Shown here piece after piece: positions 49,601 through 62,900 of a stretch of DNA of 64,000 nt. This DNA comes from Pelodera strongyloides (taxonomy: Eukaryota > Nematoda > Chromadorea > Rhabditida > Rhabditidae), in contig JAANDG010001204.1 in assembly GCA_036852015.1 (NCBI GenBank), forward strand, positions 18,352 to 82,351. The letters run 5' to 3'. Under the pieces are notes generated by a model. The model worked only from the letters and a program-made list of their open reading frames with translations, had not been told where the DNA came from and did not search any database. A program made the translations under genes and the position numbers. How positions within the stretch are numbered: position 1 is the first letter of the stretch; each line of letters starts with the position of its first letter.

Positions 49601-49700
49601 CACTTCCGAGCCAGTTTTTCGTCGCGCACCTCCCAGAGTTTCGCCTATTCAGCTAGGACAGACAAACTGAACCTCTAATATTTTCAGGTCCAGCGGAGTG
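46636..49700. other. Intergenic and Kv upstream region
   Basis: It contains a family C element at about 47583-47751, ending GCATTCCGCTTTAA. A short tandem duplication containing CACTTCCGAGC and TTTTTCGTCGCG lies at about 49571-49630. No promoter motif can be asserted. Confidence 0.4.
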
Positions 49701-52700
49701 ATGGACAGTGAATATAGGATAATATTAAACGTGGGCGGAGTCAGACATGAGACATACAAACACACACTGAAGAAGATACCGGCGACGAGGTACGGTAACG
49801 TTATTTTTGCAAAATAGACGCATGCAAAGTCTGCATGCCATCCTATGAACATCCTATGAATATACCATATGGTGGGATGTGGGAGGTTATTCAAACAGCT
49901 CAACAGTTCCACGTACTCATAGTTGCTCCTTTGTTTATATCGGTTTCTTTATTGTTTACATAATTTTGTAATATTGCTTGTAAAATTCAGATTATCGCGG
50001 CTGATCAAAAAAATACTAACTACGGTTTATAATAGCATCAAATTAGGGCTCATTGTCCGGCATATGCAAATTTTCTTTGTAGTTTGGTCCATTGCCAGTA
50101 TGCTGCGTTGTGAAGCGCTGTATCTTAGGGTTACCCTTTGAGATATGTAAGATATGTTCACTACGTATTTTCAATAATCTATTATATAAATTTCCTTCCA
50201 GGTTATCCCGGCTGACCACCAATCTCGCCAACTACGATCCCGTGCTCAATGAGTATTTCTTCGATCGGCACCCGGGTGTTTTCTCCCAAATACTTAATTA
50301 CTACAGAACCGGCAAACTGCACTACCCATTGGACGTGTGCGGACCATTATTTGAGGAGGAATTGAAGGTGTGATTTTTGTGCTGGAAAATACTCTTTTGA
50401 TATGAATTACGTTGTCCGGATTCTGTGCTAACTGGTCCCAGTAAATAGGAAAAAGTGGATTTTCTGGAATACCCTGACTGTCGTTTGCGTGAAACACTGC
50501 AATTCCAAGCTTGTTAAACTTCGGACGTGACATATAATATGTACCAGGTTCGAATAATTGCGTTCGGAATAAAGGTAAACTCACCTGGACAGGTCAATTA
50601 TCATGTAATCCTTCAAACGTATGAGATTTTTCCTGTTTTTGAGCTTGGATTTTTTCTCCGCGGAAAAGTACACAACTGGAAACTGGAAATGTAACTGAGA
50701 TGATAATTAACTCATTTGGAATAAATTATCCTTTCAGTACTGGGGACTCGACGCGAACGAGTGTGAACCGTGTTGTTGGATGACGTTGTCTGCAACACGA
50801 GAGACGCAAGAAGTGTTGCAAACTCTGGACAAGCTCGATATAGAGACGGAGGAGAATATTGATGGTCAAGTTAGTCATTATATATACATATTAGTTTCTT
50901 CGTAAGCGAATTTCCAAAATAACCCCAAACCTGGGTAATTAAACCGGACACACAATTTGTGTGACTTCGCTAATTGTAAGACACCTTCAAGGAGTGAAAT
51001 CGCACGCTAAATTGTACAGAGGCACGAAGTTGGAATGGTGTAAACAATTCATAGTTTTGTTGTGAACTTCTTTATTCCAACCAAGAAAACAAAGTGTGTT
51101 TTAACATTAAAAGAGTTATTGCCATTAATCCGATGGCTACAGTAACTGGGTACCCTGGCCTGGCAGATATGAACGTCTACTGTACTGTAGCTACATACGG
51201 TACCTATGCAAATTAAGCAAAAATTATTTGTTCAGGAATTGTACAAGAAATTCGGTTGGGAGGACGACTTCCACAACAATAGCCTCAGCAAGTGGCAAGT
51301 ATTAAAACCAAAGATTTGGCGGTTATTTGATGAGCCTGCGTCGTCCAAAGGAGCAAAAGTAGGTTACTAACCGGAATCAATCTACTCACAATCATTGACT
51401 GATTCTTTTCTACAAATTACGCAAATATAAGCTAACAGTGAAACATTACGTATAGTTCCTCCTGTCAGCGTGCTTACGTAACAGTGCCAATGCCGCATTA
51501 AAGCGGTATAGCAGCCGTGTTTGAAACATATATCGGCCTCTGCACTCCCATGCTGTGTGTGCAAATAACTGGGCGATTTTTTCGTGTACTTATGTTCATT
51601 TGCGTACAACATTACATATGACAATGCAGTTGTCCATCACGTTACAAAAACAGATGATATACCGCTTTAAAGAAAAGCCTGATTAGTCAAAGAAGGTATC
51701 TGTTGAATGCTCTTCACTCCAGTAGCTATTATTCTGTCTTACACTCTCAGGATACAAGTATCATGCACTCGCACTATATTCTCCTCGTATAAAACTTTTT
51801 ATTTACTATTTCCAGGTGATAGCGGGTATTTCTCTATTTTTCCTGCTCACCGCAATCCTCGTTTTCTGTTTAAAAACTCATCCGGGCCTTCGGATATCTG
51901 AGCTGGAACCCATGATAGCCATGAACCGGTGAGCTTATGTTTTCCAACAAGATTAAATCCAGAAAATATGTTTAAGGTGCCGATTACTTGCTTTCTGTAA
52001 TTTTTTGAATAAGAATACAGTGACACTTCCCTCGTAGTTTTCTTGCTGACACTGGCTCATTGACAATTTTGCCAGAGAAAACATAAAACACAACGCTAAT
52101 TTATTGCAGATCCTATCGCTCAATCAATATGCACAAGTATAAAGCTGCCAACTTTCCCATAGAAAAGGTCAACTCGAAAGCGCATCCGAGTTTTATGGTG
52201 AGTATAAATAATATAATCATGTTCAACTCCCAACCATAAGTTTGGAAGTTGAAATAACTTATTAGCCCGTATTCTCGCGCCACTTTGGTAAAGGCATTTT
52301 GGTAGGCCATTCCCAATCTCCTCTGGTAGGTCTACCAGATTGGAAATGGGAGAGGCCTACCAGTGGTAGGCTTTGGTAGTGGTAGTATCCTCTGGTAGGC
52401 CTAATGCATGCAACATCCCTCCCAATCCGCTAACAATTAAGAAACCGCCACACGCGACGCGCCTCTCACCAGTACACAACAATTAGCGCTTCTTCTCCCA
52501 CTGGTAGGTCATTCCCAATTGGGAGCCTACCAGTGACGCGAGAATACGGGTTATTAGATCGTACAAATAAAGAATAATTTGTATGAAAAATCACATCCAT
52601 TATTTCAGTTAATAGAGACCGCGTGCAATATCTGGTTCACAATTGAAATAATTGTTCGTTTTCTGTCGTCACCGTCTAAAGTCGAATACATGAAGGTAGG

Positions 52701-55244
52701 CTGACAGCTTATACCGGAAACTTACACTTAACTACCTACTAAACATTATAATCTTTATTGTCCCGATGAAAACAGTTTCTGCTTCTGTTGCAATAGATTT
52801 TTGTCAAAAAGGTGTTCACAACTGAGTAAATTGCCAAGTAAAGCGATAGAAGAGTTTTTTTTTCGGAAAGTACGACGTGAAATTTATAGATATTTTACGG
52901 TAACTAACAATAATAACATGATCCAGTTTTGTAAACTTCCTGAAACGCATCCCTGAGGAAATCAGTTAGCATAGGTGCAAAACTCTTACGGCTGTACCAT
53001 AATGGGAACTTCCTTTGAATTTTGAGCCAAATTTTGAATCATTCGCACAAATGTATTAGGGCAATCTTGTTATTAAAAAGATAATCGAGACCCTTACCTA
53101 CATTACAAACCGGAATACCGTAAACCTAATCGATATCAGAGACCTGTATGTCTAGTCTAAACTATGTAAGCGAGAATTCCCCTTACAAAGTAACTTCTTA
53201 GTAGTATCAGTATTTTATTACGATAGCAAATCATATTTTATGTGTTCATTTACTATTTTGCCAAAAAACCTCCATGGTGCGCACAAATAGTTTATAAATA
53301 AAAGAATGAGACTATCGTTGGAGCAAATGTAAAATCAATTATCAGTTACCGTAATTAAGTCGTTGGCCACAGTAGGATATCGAAAGCATCAAGACAATAA
53401 AAACTTCAGGGCCCAGTGAATCTAATCGATATCGTCGCCACGCTCACCTTCTACATGGATATTCTGATGAATGCATCTGGGGCTTCAGTAGAATCACTCG
53501 AATTCTTCTCAATTATTCGAATCATGCGACTATTCAAACTGACACAACACTCCTCGGGCCTCAAGATTCTCATGCACACGTTTAGGTAAATTTTTATAAT
53601 TAGGGGGAGAACTCCGCACCACCGCCGCTGCGGGATGAGGGAGTGCGCCACAGGTGCGCGAAAAGGCGTGCAATGTGCAGGCACCCGCGGCCCACTTGTT
53701 GGAAGAGTGGTAGGTGCGCCACGCAACGGGTGCTCCGCAGTGCGCAATCTGACATTGGAAGTTGTCGCGCACGTGTGGCGCACCCTCCGCCCACACCAGA
53801 GAGATGCGTGGCGGACTCTCTTATTTTTTTAGAAAGAACAAAGGAGTTTTTGCACATATACATTTTCAGGGCTTCAGCAAAGGAGCTCGTGTTACTGGTG
53901 TTCTTCCTGGTTCTGGGCATCGTAGTCTTCGCCTCATTGGTTTACTACGCAGAGAGGGTCGAGGTCAATCCGGACAACCAATTTCAATCGATACCAATTG
54001 GAATGTGGTGGGCGGTGAGTTATCGATTAGGAAAGAGTACACGTAAGACCTATGTCGTTATGCAAACTCTAGCCGGGACTGGGGTTAAAACGGCACGACA
54101 GCCGGTTTGTGAAATGTATCTTGGACAACTTCATTCCCGTGAATTGTGCATTGTGCTTGGAGTCTTCTGGACTATCTTTCATCCATTCATACGAAATTTA
54201 AATGTAATACACGGGAAGGCAATTTTCCAACATGCATTTCACAAGCTCTTGACATATGCTGATTTATTAATGACGTCATCAAGGTCATAATTCAGATCGT
54301 GACTATGACAACTATCGGCTACGGTGACATCACTCCAAACACATACATGGGCAGACTGATTGGATCTGTCTGCGCCCTCATGGGAGTACTTACTATCTCA
54401 TTGCCTGTGCCTGTAAGTTTATGAATTTCAGGCTCTACAGAGCTACAGTAGGATAGATTAGCCTAGCCTACTGTAACTGTAAGTTCCCGTTAGATCAATC
54501 GAATTACGGTAGGCAATTTTGGAGATCTTATCTAAGTGTCTGTACGTTAATGTAATCAAATTACGGTATGCATACGCTTAGGACACTTAGCCGCTATTCC
54601 AGCTTACCTTAGCACAGCATATTAACTACTGTAACGTTATTCACAAGCTAAGTAAATTGAAACCTCGAAGTATTTTAAGTAACACAAGATAAGCAGTAAA
54701 CGCAACTAGTGACGTCAGCCGTAAACTAAGTTAGGTACGATGTCTAATTCAAGTATAGTAAACCAAGAAGTATGTAAACACCCATATTCCAGGTCATCGT
54801 ATCCAACTTCTCCATGTACTACTCACATACGCAAGCGCGGTCGAAAATGCCCAAGAAGCGGAGAGGAGTTTTGTCCGCGGAACAGGTCAGTAAGTTGTAC
54901 CGCTTTAACACGAAACTCTCGCCGGTGTGAGCTGTGAGCTAAGGTGAAGCGGCACACCTTTTTCGGACCCAGTGTAGGCAGCGCATCGACCAAATTTCTT
55001 CAAAACATCATTTGAAATAAGACGTATGACATATTCTCAGGCCATTGAAAATTTCACAATCTGTGGTCGATGAAAGATGCAACTCGCTTTTCAGGTAAAG
55101 CTTCATCCCCAGCACGCGGTACAATCGCACCGTCCCAACGGCCCGCGGCGCATGGGCGGCGCGGGAGGAACCTCTGGAGGCGATACTACTGCACCACTAG
55201 TATCCAAATCCAATAACAGCACAGCGCCGCATACATTCATCTAG
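49701..55244 (+). CDS. Shaw: Shaw/Kv3-type voltage-gated potassium channel
   Basis: Twelve exons: 49701-49789, 50202-50367, 50738-50869, 51236-51358, 51816-51928, 52110-52197, 52609-52695, 53410-53585, 53870-54014, 54296-54412, 54793-54885, 55095-55244. All phases agree, giving 492 residues. The T1 tetramerisation domain (about 6-105) begins [12 protein letters not shown] and has the zinc site His70-x5-Cys76-x20-Cys97-Cys98 of Kv2/3/4 channels. S1 is about 171-193, S2 240-262, S3 269-286 and S5 330-352. S4 has Arg303, Arg306 and Lys309 in [13 protein letters not shown]; position 312 is Gln where family members usually have Arg. The pore reads MTTIGYGD (377-384) and S6 has the PVPV hinge, then [13 protein letters not shown]. 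The linker and S5 ([16 protein letters not shown]) fit Shaw, not Shal, Shab or Shaker. Asn287 is a possible glycan site. A TTTTCAG acceptor 14 bases before the ATG suggests trans-splicing. Nematodes have several Shaw paralogs (egl-36, shw-1, shw-3); which one this is cannot be settled here. Confidence 0.96.
51498..51670. mobile_element. TTAA MITE, family B, in Kv intron 4
   Basis: It begins TTAAAGCGGTATAGCAGCCG and ends AGATGATATACCGCTTTAA. Confidence 0.85.
52266..52550. mobile_element. MITE with CCCGTATTCTCGCG ends, in Kv intron 6
   Basis: The termini CCCGTATTCTCGCGCCAC and GTGACGCGAGAATACGGG are inverted. The inside is full of CTGGTAGG and CCTACCAG units. Not a TTAA element. Confidence 0.8.
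53590..53830. repeat. GC-rich block with GTGCGCCAC units, in Kv intron 8
   Basis: About 60% GC inside an AT-rich intron. GTGCGCCAC and its inverse GTGGCGCAC recur. Probably an old inverted-repeat element. Confidence 0.5.
54088..54262. mobile_element. Degenerate family C element in Kv intron 9
   Basis: GTTTGTGAAATGTATCTTGG at the left is inverted at the right as CCAACATGCATTTCACAAGC. It ends about 35 bases before the pore exon at 54296. Confidence 0.6.
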
Positions 55245-56988
55245 AGATACCGGAATGCTACCGTACCACTGGTAATTCATCAAGGGATACCACTGTTATC
55301 GTACCACTGCTATTCAACCACAATTCCGGAAAGACACAATGTGCCTCTCTACATAGTCGAGTCTACAGTTTCCAGTTCTAGTCTGATTACTCATAAAACG
55401 TTTCAAATTTCAACGTTCGTTTGATTCTCATAATTCATAATCTTTACGTGCACAAGTACCTCAGCCTAACTCAAGCAATATTAGCTAGACGATTAATCAA
55501 ATTTCTAGGATAATCATTATATATCACAAATTAGAAAGCAGTATTCCCCACACTAGTCTCAGTCAGAGCTTTAACTCACTATTACGGGAATTCAACATTT
55601 CTAGTCAAAGAATTCTTCTCCTTATAGGAAATATAACTTTACAATTCGGGTAACAACCCTAGTCTTTTCAACAGATTACTGATGTTCATTCATTCAACAT
55701 AAGGATAATAAATTAATATTTAGTACGATGATTCCAAAACAACCATAGGCCATATTCACCACTAAATTCCCCACGGGGAACTCCCCGTCTTTTTCTCTGC
55801 GTCTCTCACATTAGGATGCTATTTTCTGTCCCCAGGGACTATTTCCCCGAGGGAATTGGAGTGGTGAATATGGCCTCATAATCAATGTCAATAGATATAC
55901 TAACATAAAAAATAACCTACCCTTGCCATTAATAACACTGTTACCCAGGATTGTCCTCTTACCTAACCAGATTCCACCCCAAATATCTAGCAATTTATCC
56001 ACTTAATACCTTTTTTACAAATTGCTACTAATACTGTGTATTTTCCTGTGATGTGATATTAAAGAGAGAACTATTATTGACCAATAAAATATTTATCAAT
56101 GAACCAACAAATGCCGCCAAAGTGAGAACATTTAAAACAAGACGTAATCAATAAACAACAAAAATAATTATACAAATAATAAATAGTGATGATAGTACAC
56201 ACGTCTGCAGGTATTGAGTTCAAGGAAACATTATAAATTCATAAGGAAAGATTTAGTTCGGAGAGGTTATTAATCTTAAGAAACAACACTGAACATTCCA
56301 AATCTAATATTACTGTTGTGCTGCGAGGGCTAAAAATCTCATATCACTAAATTACGAGAGCCGTAAAAAAACAGAAGCTCAACAAAAGTTATTAATTTCA
56401 ACCTTACGGCGAGACACAGTCCGCACATTTCTCAAAACCACATGCCACACCGCTTTAATAATAGGTAAGATTTGTAAATTGGCAACCTCAAATAAATCTC
56501 CCCGTGCAGCAACAGAAAAACCCACTGTGTAAGAGAAGATCAAAACGTATTTGCAAAAAAATAGTGAGTAGTGAGAATGCATAAAAGATAACACAATTTC
56601 GTTCACTAATATTAAGTTAAGGTAAGCAATTCGGTACAATTTTGTGCGCTGGTAACTGTTAAAACTTTACGCACGTGCGGAACCATGAAACGTTATGCAA
56701 ATTTCAAGCTGATGACAACAAGCGCATGAAATTAGCACAATCAGTCACGAAACCGCAAATAACAACGTGGAAAATGCCAGAGTCCCAGTCCCAGGCGTAG
56801 AGTAAATAAATGAATGATTTACAAAAACCTACGTAGGGATTGGGAGCCTAAATGATAAAGCCCCCTGCAAAGCCTAATTGACATTAATTCCCGCGATAAA
56901 CAGATGACAATTATACACACAATTATGATTCCTGGCGTCAATTTAAAAAATAAAACAAAACGATTAAGATCCACTTACCTCGTACCTC
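55245..56988. other. Convergent intergenic region between Kv and pinin
   Basis: 3' ends face each other. Candidate polyadenylation signals for Kv occur near 55706 and 56082. A MITE lies at 55747-55876 and a possible eroded TTAA element near 56390-56460. Confidence 0.5.
55747..55876. mobile_element. GGCCATATTC-ended MITE, copy 2
   Basis: It begins AGGCCATATTCACCAC and ends GTGGTGAATATGGCCT. Inverted relative to 15487-15611, with shared CTATTTTCTGTCCCCAG and CCGAGGGAAT. Confidence 0.85.
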
Positions 56989-59900
56989 TCACTCCTCAGA
57001 CTCCTCTTTCACCTCTTCGCCGTCGCTGCTCTCCTCTGCGTGCTCCAACTTTTCCTCTTCCTCCTCTTTCTCAGGAACCTCTTCTTCCTTCCCAGTCTCT
57101 GGCTTGTCACCCTGTTCATCTCCACTCTGCTCGGCTGCACCTGCTGGAGTTGATTCTCTACTGTGCGAACGCGTGTTTCTTGAGTGCCTTCCTGATTTGG
57201 CATCACCTGCTTCTAAAAATATTGCAAGTTAACAAGTATTACCTCAGATAACCCGAGCGCCAAAACTTCTTAATGGTAAGATGCTCAAGGTCTAAATGTA
57301 CTGTGGAAAACAATTTCATTTCCGATCGGCCATCCCGAACGCGCCCTGAGCAAAACGGCACCGCAACGATTTCCTTTCACCTATTGAGCTTGTAGATACG
57401 TACATAAACATCTTTCACTACAGTACTGCAAAAAAAAGTCCAAAAAAATAAATAAAACTTAAAACATACCAGGGGCGTTGCTTTCGCCTTGCTCCTCGCG
57501 TTCTACATTACCCATACGTCTATTATCTTCGGGGTTATGCGCCAAATCATTTTCCAACTCATCTTGACGGATTTTGATCAAGGCTAAAATAAATTACAGA
57601 ATAGAAAAAGGTAATTGGGGTATTTCTTTTGGGCAATTAAGGTATTTCGTTTTCCTATTCTACAAATTTATCGTGGAAAAGAGTCCTTGAATGGAAAGTT
57701 TGGGTTTTATCCTGTTTTAAATCTACAAAAAGAGGACAATATTTTGAATTGGATTCTATAAAAAATGGACAACATTCTTCGTTTAAACTCAAACCAGGCC
57801 TTTTTAATACACAAAATGGTCATTTCTTATATGCGATAAGTATTCCAGTTTTTTTGCCAGGAATTTGCTAACTTCTTCTCATTACCAGATCTAGGTGTTG
57901 GGATCGCACCAGCTTTTAGAATAATATAAGTTGCCTAAACGGTGGCAAAAAAATCTGAAAACTAATGACATAAAATAAATGGCCAGTTTGTGTATTAAAA
58001 AGGCCTGGTTTGAGTTTAAACGAAGAATGTTGTCCATTTTTTATAGAATCCAATTCAAAATATTGTCCTCTTTTTGTAGATTTAAAACAGGATGAAACCC
58101 AAACTTTCCATTCAAGGACTCTTTTCCACGATAAATTATTGTCCTCTTTTCACATAACCAAAATTACATCTTTTAGACGGAAACCACCTTCCTTTTCAGA
58201 AGTTAAAATAGCCTTTTTCAAGAAATATTTTTGTGGATATCAAATATTTTCCTTTTGTTTAGTCCCTCGCGATTACAATCGAAAAAATATATCCTTATTT
58301 TTTGGTAAAAGCATTTTGGACTTTGGTACTGCTTTACTTTCACCAATGAAATACCGTGTGCCAGCGGAAGATCTCACACTATTTGCGTCCGTGTAGCATT
58401 TACATACTAATCATGGTTCACACATACAACACGAAAAACTGATTGTGAACAGCTAAAAAAATCAGATGCGTCTACCACTCGCCGCACATCTTCTCAATTC
58501 TTTGCCGGACTCTCGCCAGGATCTAGCAAGTGTACGATGACGATCACCCTTTAGCGAGAATCTGGCGAAGCGAATGCTCGGTCGCAGCGCTCCCTTTTAT
58601 CTGGTTCTTTATCAATTTTTTTGCATTATCGTACATACTACCTTTCGCCGCGCAAAATTGTTGTGCCAGGATTTCGCCGCGTACCACTCGAGTTTCATCT
58701 TTGGGTGTTACAATTTCGGGTTTTGCGAGGTACGAGGGTGTATGGAGTATGGTTAAAGGGATCGGCTCACCTCAAATCGTGTCTGTTTTTTCTGTTTCTT
58801 TATTTTATATAAGGGATAATAAAAATTTGGAATACAAAAAGTAGTGTTATATTTCAATACTCACGAAGATATTAGGTGATTAAGTGGTGGATCGATCGGC
58901 CCGAAATGAAAAAGTGTTAATTGTCGCATACAAACAAGGCAGGACAATTACACTTTTTCATTTCGGGCCGATCGATCCACCACTTTATCACCTAATATCT
59001 TCGTGAGTATTGAAATAGAACACTACTTTTTGTATTCCAAATTTTTATTATCCCTTATAGAAAATAAAGAAACAAAAAAAACAGGCACAATTTAAGGTGA
59101 ACCGATCCCTTTAATTGCTTTTTACAGGTAAAGGTAGTTCTTACAAAAGAGGCAATATATATAAAAGAAGGAAATAAAAAAAAATAGTTGTGTTTTGCAA
59201 TTGAGCAGTTAAAGTGAATTAACAAGTAACAAGTTTAAAAAAAACTTCCATTTAACGGCCCGTATCCCGCGCGAAGCGGGGTAAGCACGGGGTTGACACG
59301 GCTTGCAGGATACCATGAAGATACGGTGCTTACGGCGCTCGGTGGTTTTTTTTGCACCCAGGAAGCGAAAAACCACCTGGTGCACCTAGCCTAGCCGGGG
59401 ACCCCCCGACCTCTGGATTGAGAGTCGGGTGCGCTACCCACTAGGCGACTAGGCCATACGACCCACGAATTAACAAGTTAATATTAGTAAAAAAAAAGGA
59501 TGTGTAGCAGTAAAGGCCGCAAGCACATTGTGCTTGCGCACTTGGTAACGTGTGAGTCGCAATAAGCGACTAACAATGCATACTAAAGTTCAAATCCAGT
59601 CACAAATCTTTCAAAACTACACCCCTTATTCTCAATAACGCTCTACTCCATTCATTTTTGAATATTAATCGGAAACTTAGCTTGTCACAGAGCTTTCGGC
59701 AAGCTAAATCTTAAGAAATCCCCTTTTCTTCTGTGCGTATCAGATTTTTAATAAATAATGTGCCGTGTGTGGTTTCGAAATGTGCACAATCGAATTGCTT
59801 CTTGCTATCCTTATTACGTAAATTTCTGATGATACTCTGCATGAGTTTCCTATTAGCATGCCATTTGTACATGGGCACTTTGTAGGTACAATCGAACTAT

Positions 59901-62900
59901 GGAAAAAACGACCCTATCAAAACCCTCAAAATCGGGCCGTGATGAGGAACATATTGGGTTTCCATTTTGTTGTGGAGGAAAATATAAAGTAGAAAAATAA
60001 AGACAGTTTAATCTTAACCTAATTGTAAGACAGAGAACTCTTTATAAGCAATAAAAAATGAAGAACAAAGACTGCATGCATGTGAATCTTCGATTAATTT
60101 TCGTCTTTCTTTGATTAACCCCTGACAATTAGGACGAGTTTCTTTCCATTTAACCAATAATAAGAAGAAAGTAAATAATAATTGCTAATAATAAGATAAT
60201 ACTAATTAATAATTACTTTTGCCATTCATGTACAGCCTAAATATACCCTAAAAGACTCGTGTTAAGTTGTATCTACGGCGTGCACTGTTAGCCCCGCCCA
60301 CGTGCACACAGGCGCACACCAACACTCTTCCGCATGCTGGGCAAATTTTACGAATTTGGTCATACATTTGGTGAAAGTTGATATTTTGATCTGAAATTTT
60401 TGCAGGTAATGTAAAATATGCTCTTTTATCTAACTGGATCGAAAGAATTTCAATTTTTCGACCAGGAACAAATTCAGGGTGGAAACCGAAAAAAAGGGCT
60501 CTCGGATGAAACCCAAACTATGTTAGCGCTATCGCGCTAACAAAGGATATAAATAAGTAAACGTCAACTCGCTAAGGAATCATAATCCCCAGCTAAGTTC
60601 CTTCCTATTAGCCGTTTTTATAAGATGATGCGTAAATGCGTAAAATAGCCGACGCAGGCATTTATTAAAGGCCTGATACGATAAAAAATAGCGTCTCTGT
60701 CCCTCCTTTTTGGAGGGACAGAAAACTTATAAAGTAACCATTTACTCAAGTTTACTGGCATTGGCAAACAGGCTAAGGCTCTCCGGCATCATAACATAAC
60801 CCGAACTAAGTTTCTAGGTTTCTACTATTCGTTATTATAACAAGTCATAAGTTCAGGACCCCCAACTAATTCGTCATTATCATAAGTTCAGTTGAGGTTA
60901 TCTATAAAAACCAGGAAACCAAACTAACCATCAATAGTCTCGCTGCTCTGCTTCAGCAATTCGAGACTACGCAACGTGTGCTTGGCGGGAAGGAAGAAGA
61001 GGGTCGGTTTCGTTTGAGTCTAGATGAATACGTAAATAAGTTACATTAAAAAACCAGAAATAGTGTTCCTAAGGATCCTAAGTAGGACATCTATAAAACA
61101 AATAGGAGTAAAGTACGAACATTAAAAAAAACTATACTATATCTTACTATCTTATAAAAAACATATTTATCTCTGATCTTTATAGTCTCCGCTTACGTTC
61201 TTACGTAGCAGTGTACGATAGATAGATTGCGCACTTCAGCCATAAAGCAATGCTAGATCTTCGCTTTATAAGCATCAATGACAAAGGAACCGACCCGGTA
61301 AGCTTGAAATAATTCAAAAAATCAAGAACTACAATTTACAACTAATATATTCAACAACAAAAAATGTACATTCTTCTTTAGTTGCGCGTATTGAATTTGC
61401 AGTGTAGCCTTAGTCACAAAAAGGACAAAGTATAGCAATGCAAAATGCAAACTGACAAACATACCCCAATGAAATTCTGTAGCTGGCGGTAGTGGCTCAT
61501 CTTTTGTTCCGCCTGAAAAAAGTAAGTTCATAAGTCGGAAACACAAGGATGAAAACATCTTTCTATGATGATTTTCAGTCAGTTTCACATATGATACCAA
61601 ATAATTATATCCAAAAATGTCAACGCGGCTTCACTGCATTTACACAGTAGATTCATGGTATAGAGCCAGAGCAAAAGATACGTGAAATCAACTTCCTCCA
61701 TCTCTCTTTCTTTCCCTGACGTTCCCTAACTTCCCTAACAACCAGGGAATAAATTAAGTCCGCATCTCAAAATGTTGGGGAGGTGATTTAGACTAATTTG
61801 CATATAATGCATTAGAAATCGGGAGGTGATTTAGACTAATTTGCATACAATGCATTAGAGATAGGGAGGTGATCGTCCGCATTTGGCGGGGTGTTTTATG
61901 CCATGCTAACAACGCTCCTTGCTCCTTGTTACAACACTGATATGGCAATCGGCAATGAAATGATATACTAGGGCTAGGGCCACTAGGGGTTCTGGATACT
62001 TTTTGGACCTTAGCAGTCGAACCAGTAGGGTATTATTTAACAATCATAAGAAGACTTACATATTGAATGAGAGCCTTTTTGCGCTGCAATGAGCGGATTT
62101 CTCTCTCCTCCTCGCGTCTCTTCTCTTGCAGTTCGCGATATTCGGCACGCACCTGAAGGCAGGAAATAAGTAAAGAATAAAGAATAAATCGTTTACGCTT
62201 CAATCGCGTTCGGTTCATATTTACGCAAGAGTCATTAAAACATCGTATTTTTCCTAATACTGGGAGCAGAAAAATCGCTTATAATATCGTATATTTGTTG
62301 GTAATATATCCAAGTTTTGCTAACTACGTATAAAACCTTGAGTAAAGGTGCACGCTCTTGAAGCGTAAAACAAATTTAATTTAAAATTTTAAAAAATTTA
62401 ATTTAATACAATAGTTCTTGAATTACCTGGTCAATTGCTAATGTAATATATGCCACAATTATTTAAATTAAGATAAGAATAAGATGGACTAATACAAAGT
62501 GTCGGCATGTTAGTCATAATTATAATATAAAATTATCATAGTCATAAACATACCTTTGCTCGCTCAGTAACTTGTTCCTCCTCGATTTTCTGTTCGACTG
62601 CGCGACGCTTTTCGGCCTGAAATATTCCAAATGTACTCTTGTTTAAAAAAAATTAGTTGTGTTATAGCTGAACTGAAAAGGTCTTCCTAACACTCAACAT
62701 ATCTTTTGCAATCTCGAACACAATTAATAAATAGAACCTATTGTTAAATCTGAATTCTCTAAACCTAAACACAAACAAATGTCATCTTTAGCGGTATCTA
62801 AATATAGATCAAAAGTCACAAGTTGTCAGGATAAGCTACAAGCTCAATTTTCAAGGTAATACGCATTAAAACATCTTGTGTTTCGATTAGTACTTGGGTG

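Noticed and set aside
53643..54290. 215-residue + frame around Kv exon 9
   Set aside because: It reads through the introns flanking the S5-pore exon; only 53870-54014 is coding and in this frame.
57009..57206. Basic 65-residue minus-strand frame
   Set aside because: It is a shifted frame of the pinin last exon; the acidic frame has matching splice phase.
58010..58396. 128-residue open frame
   Set aside because: It starts in the right arm of the 57665-58146 element and lies in a pinin intron; the composition is not protein-like.
59380..59456. A functional tRNA gene
   Set aside because: D, anticodon and T arms cannot all pair; called tRNA-derived.
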